Positions 16,945 through 25,554 of a stretch of 64,000 nucleotides of DNA are shown piece by piece; position 1 is the first letter of the stretch, and each line of letters begins with the position of its first letter. This DNA comes from JAHEME01 sp034435035 (GTDB taxonomy: Bacteria > Chloroflexota > Anaerolineae > Aggregatilineales > UBA3940), in NCBI GenBank assembly GCA_034435035.1, contig DAOTXW010000025.1, positions 10,284-74,283 on the forward strand. The letters run 5' to 3'. The notes beneath the pieces were generated by a model, which saw only the letters and a list, made by a program, of their open reading frames with translations, searched no databases and had not been told where the DNA came from. The position numbers were made by a program, and so were the translations under genes.

Positions 16945-17001
16945 TCCGTTACGGAAGATGCTTATATCTACCGACAACTCTCAGAGAAAGGAGGGCGCAT
17001 T

Positions 17002-17148
17002 ATGCTGTTCTTACCTCGCGAAAAGGGTCAGGGGCTGGTCGAATATGCACTAATTCTCACTCTTGTGGCGATTGTCGTCATCGCCATCCTGACCCTGCTG
17101 GGACCGTACATCGGCAATGTGTTCAGTAACGTTATTGCCAACTTGTAG
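17002..17148 (+). CDS. Flp-type minipilin 1
   Basis: A 48-residue class IVb prepilin (Flp/Fap type). A short basic leader MLFLPREKG is followed by QGLVEYALIL, the G/Q-GLVEYAL signature at which a TadV/PilD-type peptidase cleaves. Glu5 of the mature protein is conserved. A single hydrophobic helix (about 15-34) and the tail YIGNVFSNVIANL complete it. The ATG at 17002 has AAGGAGGG upstream. It forms a tandem pair with the gene at 17301. No Tad secretion genes are in the window, so the assembly machine must be elsewhere. Confidence 0.9.
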   Translation: MLFLPREKGQGLVEYALILTLVAIVVIAILTLLGPYIGNVFSNVIANL

Positions 17149-17217
17149 GGGCCGAGTGCGGGGCGTGAAGCGGCCAGCGCCGCAGATTAATAATTTGTGA
17201 ATTGGCCGCAGGGGTGG

Positions 17218-17246
17218 TTGACACGCCCCGGTAAGGATGCTAGACT
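17218..17246 (+). promoter_or_regulatory. Promoter of pilin gene 2
   Basis: Perfect TTGACA (17218-17223), 17-bp spacer, TAGACT (17241-17246) with an extended -10 TG. The layout duplicates the pilin 1 promoter. Confidence 0.8.
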
Positions 17247-17300
17247 TCCGTTTGATGGCAGATCATCAGGCCATTAATCCTTCAGAAAGGAGAAACCGCC

Positions 17301-17447
17301 ATGTTGTTCATGCCTCGTGAAGAGGGCCAGGGTCTCGTTGAGTATGCACTCATTCTGGTTCTTGTGGCGATCGTCGTGATTGCCATTCTGACCCTGCTCG
17401 GCCCCGTCATCGGGAACGCCTTCAGCAACATCGTTGCCAACCTGTAA
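17301..17447 (+). CDS. Flp-type minipilin 2
   Basis: A 48-residue paralogue of pilin 1, the same length and differing at only seven positions (for example Lys8 to Glu, Tyr35 to Val). Leader MLFMPREEG, cleavage motif before QGLVEYALIL, one transmembrane helix and a short FSNIVANL tail. RBS AAGGAGA. It has its own strong promoter and is followed by a rho-independent terminator. The two genes probably arose by tandem duplication including the promoter. The mature proteins would be about 39 residues, among the smallest pilins. Confidence 0.9.
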   Translation: MLFMPREEGQGLVEYALILVLVAIVVIAILTLLGPVIGNAFSNIVANL

Positions 17448-17468
17448 TTCGCATCAGGCGTAATCCGG

Positions 17469-17505
17469 AAAACCGGGCGGCCTCAGGGTCGCCCGGTTTT
17501 TGTTT
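17469..17505 (+). terminator. Rho-independent terminator after pilin 2
   Basis: Perfect 11-bp stem AAAACCGGGCG / CGCCCGGTTTT with a 10-nt loop, followed by TGTTT. Confidence 0.9.
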
Positions 17506-17550
17506 GGGGGCCGCGCGCCCTCCCCGCCTGATCCTTCCGGCGATCCGTGC

Positions 17551-17556
17551 TAAACT
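17551..17556 (+). promoter_or_regulatory. Putative extended -10 (TGcTAAACT)
   Basis: TAAACT with TG one base upstream, 32 bp before the ATG at 17589. No -35 box is evident. Confidence 0.4.
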
Positions 17557-17588
17557 GGCGGCAGCATCCTGCTGCCGGAGGCGTCCCG

Positions 17589-19124
17589 ATGCCCGCATCC
17601 ATCGAATCCCCGCTGCGTGTCCACCACATGCGCGTCACCTGGCGCGATACGTTCGTAGTGCCGGAGGCCGGACCCAACTTTCTGGCCCGCGCCCGCGACC
17701 ACTTCCGGAACCTGCCCACCCTGGTCTCGGACAGTCTGGCCGAGCCGCATCACGCCCAGCCTGAGTTCCTGCGTGTGGTTGAGCGTGTCTCGCGCAGCGT
17801 GGCGCCCATCGGTCACCGCGATCTGCTGCGTGTGCAGCTGGCGCCGCTGGAGATCGCCGACCTGGACCCGACGCTCGACCGGCTGCGCATCCCGCCGGAC
17901 GCGCTGACCGCCGGGCAGATCGCCGCAGCGGGCGCTGATGCCGATGCAGCGGAGACCTGGATCGCCGTCACGCCGCTGCTGGTGCTGCACCGGGCCGGGG
18001 TGTGCATCGTGGAGTACCACGCCGGGCTGCGCTCCCGCGAGGGTCTGAGCGTCGATGAGGCCGTGGCGCGGGTGCGGCTGGGGATCGCCGTGAATCTGCT
18101 GGCCCTGGGCGAGCCGTGGCGCGATCTGCTGCCCACGCCCTCCGTCGAGGGGCCGGTGCACGAGGTAGTGACCACGCAGACCGCGCCGGAGCGCATGCTG
18201 GTGGCGATGCGTCTGCGCGACCTGACGCAGAGCCTGATCGCCGCCGGGCTGATCGCCGCCGTGACCGCGCCGCCCGGTCGCCGCGCCCGCCGGGCCGGGC
18301 CGTCGGTGCAGGCCGATCCGCCGCGCCCCACCGGCTCCACCAGCGTCGTGCTGGTGGAGACCGATCCGCAGGCCGGCGATGACTTCGAGGCGTTCTGCAC
18401 GGAGCACGGGCTGGCGCTGCGCGGCATCGGCGCGCTGGACGCCGACTGGCGCAACCGGGCCGGCTGGCTGGTCGCCCGCGAACTGGGCAACAACCTGAGC
18501 ACCGACGCCGAGATGGCCCTGTACCTGCTGGGCACCAGCGAGCTGATGCTGTTCAACGCGCGGGTGCGCGCGGCGCTGGCCGCCAACCGCCGCCGGCTGC
18601 GCGGCAGCGAGGCGGGCGCGGCGCTGCTGTTCACGGCGCACTACGGCGTGTTGATGGAGTGGGTCTACCTGCAGGAAGCCATCCTGAAGGCCTACCTGGG
18701 GCGGCTGGATGCACTGGCCAGCAGCCCGGCCCCCGACCGCGCCCGCACCATTGAGGCGCTGCAGGGGGCGCTGGCCGATATGGTGCAGTATCAGGAGGAC
18801 ATCACGCCCTATGCCACGCGGGTGGAGTTCCTGCAGCGGGCGCGGGCTTACCGGGGCGTCGATGCGCTGGCCGAGCGCTTTGAGCATAAGCAGGACCTGC
18901 TGCTGAGCTACGCCTCGGAGTTTCATGACTTCCGGGAGGCGCGGGCGACCGAGTTCCTGAACTGGCTGGCGGGCATCCTGACCGGCGCAGCGCTGGCCGA
19001 GCTGATCACCACCCTGACAGGGATCAACGCCAGTCAGCCGGCGCTGTACGTGGGGATCACGCTGGGCAGCATCGCGCTGGTGCTGGCGGTGATGGCGCTG
19101 CTGCTGCGCCGCGTGAGGCGTTGA
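17589..19124 (+). CDS. Membrane-tailed protein of unknown function
   Basis: A 511-residue protein. About 450 soluble residues (mixed alpha/beta, then long helices from about 300) precede two closely spaced C-terminal transmembrane helices (about 455-505) with a basic end RRVRR. The helical region before the membrane (ELMLFNARVRAALAANRRR, MEWVYLQEAILKAYLGRL) suggests a coiled bundle. The overall plan recalls RMD1/DUF155 or CorA-like proteins, but no signature motif is present and I do not assign a family. The ATG at 17589 has GGAGG upstream. It appears to be transcribed alone. Confidence 0.6.
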   Translation: MPASIESPLRVHHMRVTWRDTFVVPEAGPNFLARARDHFRNLPTLVSDSLAEPHHAQPEFLRVVERVSRSVAPIGHRDLLRVQLAPLEIADLDPTLDRLRIPPDALTAGQIAAAGADADAAETWIAVTPLLVLHRAGVCIVEYHAGLRSREGLSVDEAVARVRLGIAVNLLALGEPWRDLLPTPSVEGPVHEVVTTQTAPERMLVAMRLRDLTQSLIAAGLIAAVTAPPGRRARRAGPSVQADPPRPTGSTSVVLVETDPQAGDDFEAFCTEHGLALRGIGALDADWRNRAGWLVARELGNNLSTDAEMALYLLGTSELMLFNARVRAALAANRRRLRGSEAGAALLFTAHYGVLMEWVYLQEAILKAYLGRLDALASSPAPDRARTIEALQGALADMVQYQEDITPYATRVEFLQRARAYRGVDALAERFEHKQDLLLSYASEFHDFREARATEFLNWLAGILTGAALAELITTLTGINASQPALYVGITLGSIALVLAVMALLLRRVRR

Positions 19125-19158
19125 GGGAATAGATCAGCCGGCTGCAGCCAATTTATGC

Positions 19159-19164
19159 TACACT
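19159..19164 (+). promoter_or_regulatory. Extended -10 promoter (TGcTACACT)
   Basis: TACACT with TG one base upstream, 48 bp before the ATG at 19213. Confidence 0.45.
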
Positions 19165-19212
19165 GATAGGCAGGCATCTGTGCGGAATCGCGTCTCTCAC
19201 GGGGAGGATTCC

Positions 19213-21207
19213 ATGCGCCGCCTTCTCCTCACCGGTCTTGCCGGCCTGATCATGCTCCTGTCCGCCCCGGCGGCCCCGGGCCGGGCCGCCCCCCCGGATA
19301 CCGTCCCCTTCCTGCACGCCGGGCTGGCCCAGCAGGACGCCTCTATCGCCTACTCCGCGGAAGAACAGACCGTCCTGGTGACCTACCGCTACCAGCGGCC
19401 CGACAATGGCCGTTACAACCTGTATGCCCGCCTGCTGAACGCCTTCACCGGCGAGACGATCAACGAGGTTATCCTCAGCGCAGGCGACACGATCAACGAG
19501 GCCGCCGTCGCCTACCTGCCCGACGGCCCCAGCGGCCCGGAGTATATGGCAGCCTTCTTCAAGGACACCACGCTGATCGTGTGGCGCATCGACGCGGGCA
19601 CCGGCGCCAAGATCGACACGTCCAAGACCGTCAAGCCGGCGCCCGGCTGGGACATCGGCGCCATCGACATCGCCGCCTACCACGACCCCGGCGGCGCGCA
19701 CCGCTATCTGCTGGTGTGGGAGGAGCGCCCGTTCAAGTTCTGGGAGGTGCACGGCGTCCTGGTCGATGCGTATGGGCTGGTTGCATCCGGCGACATCCAG
19801 GTTTCGCGGGGCGTCTACGACCGCGGCACTCCTTCCGCCGCCTTCGACTATACGCTGGGGAAGTTCATCGTCGCCTGGCGCTGGCGGCAGAACGGCGGCG
19901 CGGATTTCGACATCTTCGCCCGCGCGGTGGACCTGACCGGCGGGATGGACAGCCAGATCACCCTGACCGCCGACGACGACGGGCAGGACGACGGCGAGCC
20001 GGAGGTCGCCTACAGCCCGGCCGCCGGGCGCACGCTGGTGGTCTGGAGCAGCGAGCAGACCAAGTCCTGGGATAACTTCCAGCGGGACATCCACGCGCGG
20101 GGGATCGCCAAAGGTTCCCGGCAGGGCCTGTTCACCGTCGCCAGCCCCGACGGCGTGGACTTCGACCCGGAGGTGACCGCCGACCCCGCCAGCAAGCAGT
20201 GGGTGGTGGTCTGGCGGCACGATTCAACCGGCGCAACTGGCCGCGACATCTGGCGCAGCACCGTCACCTACAACTCCGGCAAGTACAGCAAGAGCAGCCC
20301 GCAGGAGGTGTTGAACAGCGCGGCGGCTGAGGAGAACCCGGCCATCGCCCTGCGGGATGACGGATCGCCGCTGATCGTCTACGAGGATGCCGGGGAGACC
20401 TACGGCGTGCGCACGCTGGTGCTGGCGCTGGAGATCGTCGCGCCGCCGCCCGCCGCGCCCGATGCGCTCGTCGCAGCCGCCGCCGGCCCGGCGCAGATCG
20501 ACCTGACCTGGCAGGACAACTCCGCCGATGAAACCGGCTTCCGCGTCGAGTGGTCGGCGGACGGCGCGGGCGGCTGGACGCTGCTGACCACGACCGGCGC
20601 GGACGTGACGGCAGCCTCGCATACCGGGCTGGCCTGCGGCGCGGCCCGCTTCTACCGCGTCCGCGCCGAGCGCGACGACGAGGTCTCCCCGTGGTCGGCG
20701 GTCGCCGCCGGGGCCACCGACGCCTGCCCGCCGCCCGCCCTGATCAACGGCTCCTTCGAGGACGACGCCGATCACAACCTGCTGCCCGATTTCTGGGCGA
20801 AGAACCGGCGGGTGCAGTTGAAGCCCGGCGAGGACGGTCAGGACTGCGCGACCTTCCAGCCCGATTCCGGCCTGTGCGCCCTGCGCCTGGTGGGCAGCGG
20901 CCGGGAAAAGCGGCTCTCGCAGGTCGTCACCGCCGCCGGCTCGCAGGGGCAGACCTTCACGCTGCGCTTCTGGGCGATGGGGCAGTCCGTGCCGGACGGC
21001 GGCAGCTACCGCGTCCAGGTGCTCGTGACTCACCGGGACGGCAGCAAGCAGACGATCACCCGCGACCTGCCCGCCGGCGACAGCACATGGGCGCTGTACC
21101 TGCTGCCCATCACCGCCGCCGAAGACTTCAAGAAGGTGGAGGTGCGGCTGGAGTACGGCCGGTCGGCGGGCACGGTCTGGTTCGACGGCCTGACGTTCAC
21201 GCCGTAG
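19213..21207 (+). CDS. Secreted beta-propeller-like/FN3 protein
   Basis: A secreted protein of 664 residues with a signal peptide (1-28). Residues about 30-415 contain repeated strand patterns of the type DPEVTADPASKQWVVVWRHD and EPEVAYSPAAGRTLVVWSS, as in bacterial propeller-like repeats. A fibronectin type III domain follows (about 420-505, IDLTWQDNSADETGFRVEWSA). The C-terminal carbohydrate-binding-like sandwich starts LINGSFEDDADHNLLPDFW. Six or more Cys residues appear only in the last third. No catalytic residues are recognisable; a binding or adhesion role is inferred. GGGGAGG RBS precedes the ATG. Confidence 0.65.
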   Translation: MRRLLLTGLAGLIMLLSAPAAPGRAAPPDTVPFLHAGLAQQDASIAYSAEEQTVLVTYRYQRPDNGRYNLYARLLNAFTGETINEVILSAGDTINEAAVAYLPDGPSGPEYMAAFFKDTTLIVWRIDAGTGAKIDTSKTVKPAPGWDIGAIDIAAYHDPGGAHRYLLVWEERPFKFWEVHGVLVDAYGLVASGDIQVSRGVYDRGTPSAAFDYTLGKFIVAWRWRQNGGADFDIFARAVDLTGGMDSQITLTADDDGQDDGEPEVAYSPAAGRTLVVWSSEQTKSWDNFQRDIHARGIAKGSRQGLFTVASPDGVDFDPEVTADPASKQWVVVWRHDSTGATGRDIWRSTVTYNSGKYSKSSPQEVLNSAAAEENPAIALRDDGSPLIVYEDAGETYGVRTLVLALEIVAPPPAAPDALVAAAAGPAQIDLTWQDNSADETGFRVEWSADGAGGWTLLTTTGADVTAASHTGLACGAARFYRVRAERDDEVSPWSAVAAGATDACPPPALINGSFEDDADHNLLPDFWAKNRRVQLKPGEDGQDCATFQPDSGLCALRLVGSGREKRLSQVVTAAGSQGQTFTLRFWAMGQSVPDGGSYRVQVLVTHRDGSKQTITRDLPAGDSTWALYLLPITAAEDFKKVEVRLEYGRSAGTVWFDGLTFTP

Positions 21208-21240
21208 GGGCGGGGAGGGCCGCCGGGGGCCCCGGCCGGA

Positions 21241-21777
21241 TCACTGGATGGCAGCCGCCACCAGCCGGGCGATGGCCAGCGCGGCCGGCTCGTTCGGCAC
21301 ATCGCCGAAGGCCACCACGAAGCTCACCTTCCCCTCGATCAGCACCCACAGATGGCGGGCGTCCGGCCCATTGTTGAAGAAGGCCCGGCTGCCGAGGCCG
21401 CTGACATCCTCGTTGAGGTACAACGGCTGCTGATCAAAGACCTCCGGCGGGTTCAGGGCCACGTAGCCCCACACCAGGTTGCCCTCTTGGTCCTCGCCGA
21501 AGTCGTAGGCGCAGCCGCTGCTTGCCCCGACGTCATAGTAGACGAACGGCTCCGGCGGGCCGCTGAGCTGGCGCCCCACGGCGGCCTCCAGCGCCTCCGG
21601 CGGGATAGCCGCGCATACGTCGATGGCTGTCAGATCCGGGCCGATGATAATCGGCGCAGCGGTGACGGTGATCTCGGACGGCCCCCCGCCGCCGGATGAA
21701 CCCCCGCCCGGCAGGCCGCAGGCCAGCGCCCCCAGCGCCAGCATTAACAGGACGCCACTGCCTATCTTGCTGTTCAT
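21241..21777 (-). CDS. Small lipoprotein, unknown function
   Basis: A 178-residue lipoprotein. Its signal peptide ends in the lipobox LGALAC (Cys20) and a Gly/Ser linker follows. The globular part has a Cys pair (VCAAIPPEALEAAVG and SGCAYDF) and alternating strands, a layout reminiscent of DUF3558-type lipoproteins of actinobacteria. The similarity is in pattern only. The ATG at 21777 has GAGGAGG upstream, and a TATAAT lies 60 bp further. Convergent with the gene ending at 21207. Confidence 0.6.
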   Translation of the reverse strand: MNSKIGSGVLLMLALGALACGLPGGGSSGGGGPSEITVTAAPIIIGPDLTAIDVCAAIPPEALEAAVGRQLSGPPEPFVYYDVGASSGCAYDFGEDQEGNLVWGYVALNPPEVFDQQPLYLNEDVSGLGSRAFFNNGPDARHLWVLIEGKVSFVVAFGDVPNEPAALAIARLVAAAIQ

Positions 21778-21837
21778 GATCCCCTCCTCGCGAGCCAGTT
21801 AAGGCGGCCGGGGCTGCCGCGCACCCCTGGCTGGCAC

Positions 21838-21843
21838 ATTATA
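21838..21843 (-). promoter_or_regulatory. -10 box of lipoprotein gene (TATAAT)
   Basis: Consensus TATAAT on the minus strand, about 60 bp before the ATG at 21777, divergent from the ffs promoter. Confidence 0.5.
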
Positions 21844-21858
21844 GTCGCGCGCGCCGCA

Positions 21859-21887
21859 TTGACAACCCCCGACCCATCCGTTACCAT
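21859..21887 (+). promoter_or_regulatory. Promoter of SRP RNA gene
   Basis: Perfect TTGACA (21859-21864), 17-bp spacer, TACCAT (21882-21887). Predicted start at about 21894, shortly before the RNA's terminal helix. Confidence 0.75.
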
Positions 21888-21914
21888 TAGCCGCGGGAGA
21901 CCTTCTTCCCGCCC

Positions 21915-22049
21915 GCCAGGGTGCAGGGGAGAGGGTCGGGTCCTGCGCGGCGGACGCCGTCGAACCGGGTCAGGTCCGAGAGGAAGCAGCCCTAAGGCGT
22001 GCCGTCCGGGTGCCGCAGGGGTGCCTGGCTCTCTCCCCTGCATCCCGGT
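21915..22049 (+). ncRNA. ffs: Signal recognition particle RNA (4.5S type)
   Basis: The conserved domain IV is at 21969-21990: GTCAGGTCC, GNRA tetraloop GAGA closed by CC/GG, then GGAAGCAGC. It is followed by CCTAAGG. The flanks form one long hairpin: TGCAGGGGAGAG (21922-21933) pairs perfectly with CTCTCCCCTGCA (22031-22042), and CCTGCG (21942-21947) pairs with CGCAGG (22014-22019). This is the short bacterial SRP RNA that binds Ffh and guides membrane-protein insertion. Ends are approximate and set by the terminal helix. Confidence 0.93.
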
Positions 22050-22141
22050 GGACTGCCTGCCGGCCCTCGACCGCCGCGGCCGCCCGCCGCCCGCTTCACC
22101 CACGCGCCATGTCCCGTCTGCCCATGCCGGGCGAGCAACCG

Positions 22142-23638
22142 ATGACCATCTGGCGGCCGCGCCGATCGCCGCCGCCGCGCTGGGCGCAGGCCGCCCTCCG
22201 CCGCCTGCGGCTGATCGGGCTGGCGCTGGCCGCCGCTGCGCTGATCGCGCTGGGAACCGCCCTGTGGCGGGCGACCGGCACGCCGGTGACGGTGGTGGTC
22301 AACGGGCAGCCGATGCGCCTGAGCACCCACCGCCGGACCGTGGGCGGCGCGGTCCGGGTCGCCGGGGTGCGCCCGGACGCGATGGCCTACGTGGAGCCTC
22401 CGGCGGAGGCGCCGCTGGAGCCGGGGATGATCATCACCGTCGGCGCGCTGCGCCCGGTGATCGTCCACGCCGACGGCCAGATGTGGACGGTGCCCACCCG
22501 CCAGATCGATCCCCGCGCCATCGCCGCCGAGGCGGGCATCGCGCTGGCCCCGGCCGACGCCGTGATCCTGGCCCGCGCTCTGCGCCCCGGCCCCGCCGAG
22601 ATCGCCGCGCAGCCGGCGCTGGCCGCTGTCTCCGCCCTGCCCCGCGAGCTGCGCGTCATCCGGGCGCAGACGATCATCGTGCGCGAGGTGGATCCGCTGA
22701 CCGGCGCCGAGACGGCGGTCAGCTTCACCGCCGCCGCCCCTTCGCTGGGCCGCGCCCTGTACGACGCGGGCTATGTGTTCTATGAAGGCGATGCGCTCTC
22801 CCTGCCGCTGGCGACGCCCATCGATGGGCCGCTGGAGCTGCGCGTCGAGCGCGCGCTGCCGGTGGCGCTGATCGCCGAAGGGCGGGCGGCGGCCCTCCGC
22901 ACCCGCGCCCGCACGGTCGCCGACCTGCTGGCCGGGGCCGGGATCGCGCTCAGCGGGGAGGACTACAGCCTGCCGCCCCCGGAGTCGGCGCTGGCTCCCG
23001 GCCTGACGGTGCGCGTGGTGCGCGTGGAGGTGCAGGAGCGCGACGAGGCGCTGCCCCTGCCCGCCGGGACGCGCTACGTCCCCGACCCCGACCTGGCGCT
23101 GGATCAGCAGCAGGTGCTGGATGCGGGCCGCGACGGCGTGCTCGCGCAGCGGGTTCGCGTCCGGCTGGAGGACGGGCAGGAGGTCAGCCGGGTGCTCGTC
23201 GGGGAATGGACGGCCCGCGCCCCGCGCCCCCGGGTGGTCGCCTACGGCACGCGGATCGTCATCCAGACGCTGGAGACGCCCTACGGCCCGCTGCAGTACT
23301 GGCGGCATCTGCGCGTGCTGGCGACCTCATACAGCCCGCTGACGGCGGGCAGCAAGCAGCCCGGCGACCCGTTCTTCGGGCTGTCGGCCACCGGCACGCC
23401 GGTGGTGCGCGGGATCGTGGCGACCGATCCGCGGGTGATCCCGCTGGGCACGTCGCTGTATGTGCCGGGCTATGGCACGGGCCGCGCCCTGGACGTGGGC
23501 GGGGCGGTCAAGGGCTTCCGCATCGACCTGGGGTACGACGATGCGAACCTGGTGCTGTGGAACTCGTGGGTGGATGTGTATCTGCTGGTGCCCGTCCCGC
23601 CGCCCGACGAGATGGTGTGGATCCTGCCGGGGCGCTAG
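22142..23638 (+). CDS. YabE-like cell-wall protein (DUF348, G5, 3D domains)
   Basis: A 498-residue exported, probably membrane-anchored protein. One N-terminal helix (about 20-45) is followed by three DUF348 repeats (VTVVVNGQPMRLSTHRRTVG, then two similar blocks). Next are a G5-like stretch (ALPLPAGTRYVPDPDLALDQ) and a C-terminal 3D domain with the three aspartates in ATDPRVIPLG, ALDVGGAVKG and RIDLGYDD. This domain order occurs in YabE/resuscitation-factor-like wall lytic proteins; 3D is related to lytic transglycosylase folds. The start is uncertain: ATG at 22109, 22124 or 22142, since frames further upstream enter the SRP RNA gene. Confidence 0.85.
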   Translation: MTIWRPRRSPPPRWAQAALRRLRLIGLALAAAALIALGTALWRATGTPVTVVVNGQPMRLSTHRRTVGGAVRVAGVRPDAMAYVEPPAEAPLEPGMIITVGALRPVIVHADGQMWTVPTRQIDPRAIAAEAGIALAPADAVILARALRPGPAEIAAQPALAAVSALPRELRVIRAQTIIVREVDPLTGAETAVSFTAAAPSLGRALYDAGYVFYEGDALSLPLATPIDGPLELRVERALPVALIAEGRAAALRTRARTVADLLAGAGIALSGEDYSLPPPESALAPGLTVRVVRVEVQERDEALPLPAGTRYVPDPDLALDQQQVLDAGRDGVLAQRVRVRLEDGQEVSRVLVGEWTARAPRPRVVAYGTRIVIQTLETPYGPLQYWRHLRVLATSYSPLTAGSKQPGDPFFGLSATGTPVVRGIVATDPRVIPLGTSLYVPGYGTGRALDVGGAVKGFRIDLGYDDANLVLWNSWVDVYLLVPVPPPDEMVWILPGR

Positions 23639-23701
23639 GGGTCAGCGGGGAGACCGTCACCCCTCCTGCTCGGCGGGCACCCTCGCGCAGGCAGGGCCGG
23701 A

Positions 23702-23980
23702 TCAGCCGGGGCGGCGTTTGCGCCGCTTGAGGAACAGCTTCACCCGGTTCAGCACCCCCCGGTCGGGGATGGAGCCAGGTTCACCCGCCAGGCTGGTCAG
23801 GCGGCTTTCGAACAGGCCGCGCTGCCGCTCGCCGGGGGCGCTGCTGCGGGCCGCTCTCTGCGGCGGGGCTGCCGGAGCCGGGGCCGCCGGGTAGTACCGG
23901 CCGCCTTCGGCCTCCTCCTGCGCGGCATCCTCGCCGATCTCCTCGGGGACTTCCTCGTCCGGGCGCTCGTCGTCGTTCAT
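23702..23980 (-). CDS. Small charged protein, unknown function
   Basis: A 92-residue hydrophilic protein. The N-terminus is very acidic (NDDERPDEEVPEEIGEDAAQEEAEGG), the middle is Ala/Pro-rich, and the C-terminus is basic (VKLFLKRRKRRPG). It has no membrane segment and is probably disordered. The start at 23980 is supported by a strong AGGAGG; the ATG at 24028 lacks one. It lies 76 bp downstream of the site-2 protease gene on the same strand. Confidence 0.6.
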   Translation of the reverse strand: MNDDERPDEEVPEEIGEDAAQEEAEGGRYYPAAPAPAAPPQRAARSSAPGERQRGLFESRLTSLAGEPGSIPDRGVLNRVKLFLKRRKRRPG

Positions 23981-24056
23981 GCGAACCTCCTGATGCGGCT
24001 GGCGGCTCATGCCGGCTCCATGATACACCCGCCACCGCGAAACGGGCAGCCGGCGG

Positions 24057-25418
24057 TCACGACAGCGGGCTGATCTGGATCGGCGTCGGAGTGAAGATCA
24101 GGATGAAGATCACCAGCATGGCGATGCCCAGGGCGCGCCGGCGTCCGTCCAGCGTGGTGATCTCGTCCAGTACCGGCGCGTGCCCGCGCAGCAGCAGGAC
24201 GCCCATCGCCAGCCAGATCCACCAGCCGCTCCAGCCGGGGATCGGCAGGGCGGCCAGCGGGCTCAGCAGGCCCAGCAGCCCGGCGGCCTCGCCCGGCGGC
24301 AGGCCGATCAGCGCCTCGCGCAGGCTGCCCAGCGCCCCCAGCACGCCGAGCGCGATCAGGACCGGCAGGCGGGCGCGGCGGGCGCGGTCCCCGAACAGAC
24401 CGTACAGCACGTGCCCGCCGTCCAGCTGGCCGATGGGCAGGAGGTTCAGCGCGGTGACCAGGAAGCCGGCCCACGCCGCGAAGGCCACCGGATGCACCCA
24501 CACGTCCAGCCCGTCTGCCGGCAGGATGCGCCCGAAGATCAGGAACTTCATCGCCAGGTAGGCCAGCGACTGGCCCTCGTGGAAGACTACCGTCTGCTCG
24601 CGCACCACCGGCGGCAGATCGGCCAGGAACTCGGCGGAGGTGCCCACCTGCGACATCAGCAGGCCGGCGGCCATCACCGGCAGGGCGATGATCAGCCCGG
24701 CCAGCGGCCCCGCCACGCCGATATCGAACTGGATGCGGCGGTTGGGGGATGGCTCGCGCATGGCGATCACCGCGCCCAGCGTCCCCAGGATGTTGAACGG
24801 CATGGGGATGAAGAAGGGCGGCGAGGTATGCACCTTATGGTAGCGAGCCACCAGATAGTGACCCATCTCATGCGCGCCCAGGATGCCCAGCAGGGCCAGC
24901 GTATACTGCAGGCCGGTGATCAGGGCCGCCCGCCAGACTGCCGGCGACGGCAGCAGTTCGGGGTAAGGCGTCAGGGAGGCATTGCCGGTGATCTGCACCA
25001 GCGCCACCTGCACGGGCGGCAGGTACAGGCCATCGGCCTGACCCATGCCGGTCAGAAAGACGCTGATCACCGTCAGCGCAAACAGGGCGACCGCCGCAGT
25101 CGGGAAGGACCGGGTGGGCTTCTGAAAGACGGTCGGCAGGGCCAGGATCACATCCTGATCGCCCTCGCGGCGCAGCAGGGGGGTGTGCCCTGCCGCCTCG
25201 AAGCGAGGGCGCAGCCAGGCGAACGCCTCGGCGGCGGGCATCGTGAGCTGCCCGCGCAGCCGGATCGGCGAGTTGCGCTCCCCCAGCGTGACATCCTCCA
25301 CGGCCATCACCTCGCGGGCGGCCGCCAGCAGCGCATCCTGCGCCTGCTGCAGCCGCGGCGGCGCCAGCGGCGTCACCTGATCCCCGGTTTCCTGCCTGCC
25401 CTGCGCTTCGTCTGCCAT
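24057..25418 (-). CDS. Site-2 protease family intramembrane metalloprotease (M50, EGY-like)
   Basis: A 453-residue multi-pass membrane protease. A soluble N-terminal domain (1-105) precedes about seven helices. The zinc site is HEMGH (183-187) within LGILGAHEMGHYLVARYHKV, and the second motif is NLLPIGQLDGGH near residue 345, where LDGG supplies the third ligand. Such proteases cut transmembrane anti-sigma factors or signal-peptide remnants. The long N-terminal domain matches cyanobacterial/plant EGY and Chloroflexota relatives. RBS GGAGAG. A TACAAT lies 33 bp upstream. Confidence 0.85.
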   Translation of the reverse strand: MADEAQGRQETGDQVTPLAPPRLQQAQDALLAAAREVMAVEDVTLGERNSPIRLRGQLTMPAAEAFAWLRPRFEAAGHTPLLRREGDQDVILALPTVFQKPTRSFPTAAVALFALTVISVFLTGMGQADGLYLPPVQVALVQITGNASLTPYPELLPSPAVWRAALITGLQYTLALLGILGAHEMGHYLVARYHKVHTSPPFFIPMPFNILGTLGAVIAMREPSPNRRIQFDIGVAGPLAGLIIALPVMAAGLLMSQVGTSAEFLADLPPVVREQTVVFHEGQSLAYLAMKFLIFGRILPADGLDVWVHPVAFAAWAGFLVTALNLLPIGQLDGGHVLYGLFGDRARRARLPVLIALGVLGALGSLREALIGLPPGEAAGLLGLLSPLAALPIPGWSGWWIWLAMGVLLLRGHAPVLDEITTLDGRRRALGIAMLVIFILIFTPTPIQISPLS

Positions 25419-25450
25419 AAGTCTCTCCGTGATTGCCCTGAACTGCGCTG

Positions 25451-25456
25451 ATTGTA
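25451..25456 (-). promoter_or_regulatory. -10 box of site-2 protease gene (TACAAT)
   Basis: TACAAT on the minus strand, 33 bp before the ATG at 25418. No clear -35. Confidence 0.4.
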
Positions 25457-25554
25457 TCGCAAAGCGGGGCTGCCGGTAGCGGCGGGTTGCCGATCCCCGC
25501 CGGGGCGGCTAAGCTAGTAGTCGGTCAACATGAACAGGATTGGCTGTGCCCGGA

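Noticed and set aside
15317..17000. Prophage containing the terminase
   Set aside because: No other phage structural, lysis or integration genes are present; the YvlD protein far away is a common chromosomal family.
21859..22785. Open frame across the ffs region
   Set aside because: The region folds as SRP RNA with the conserved domain IV motif; the frame is Arg/Pro-rich filler.
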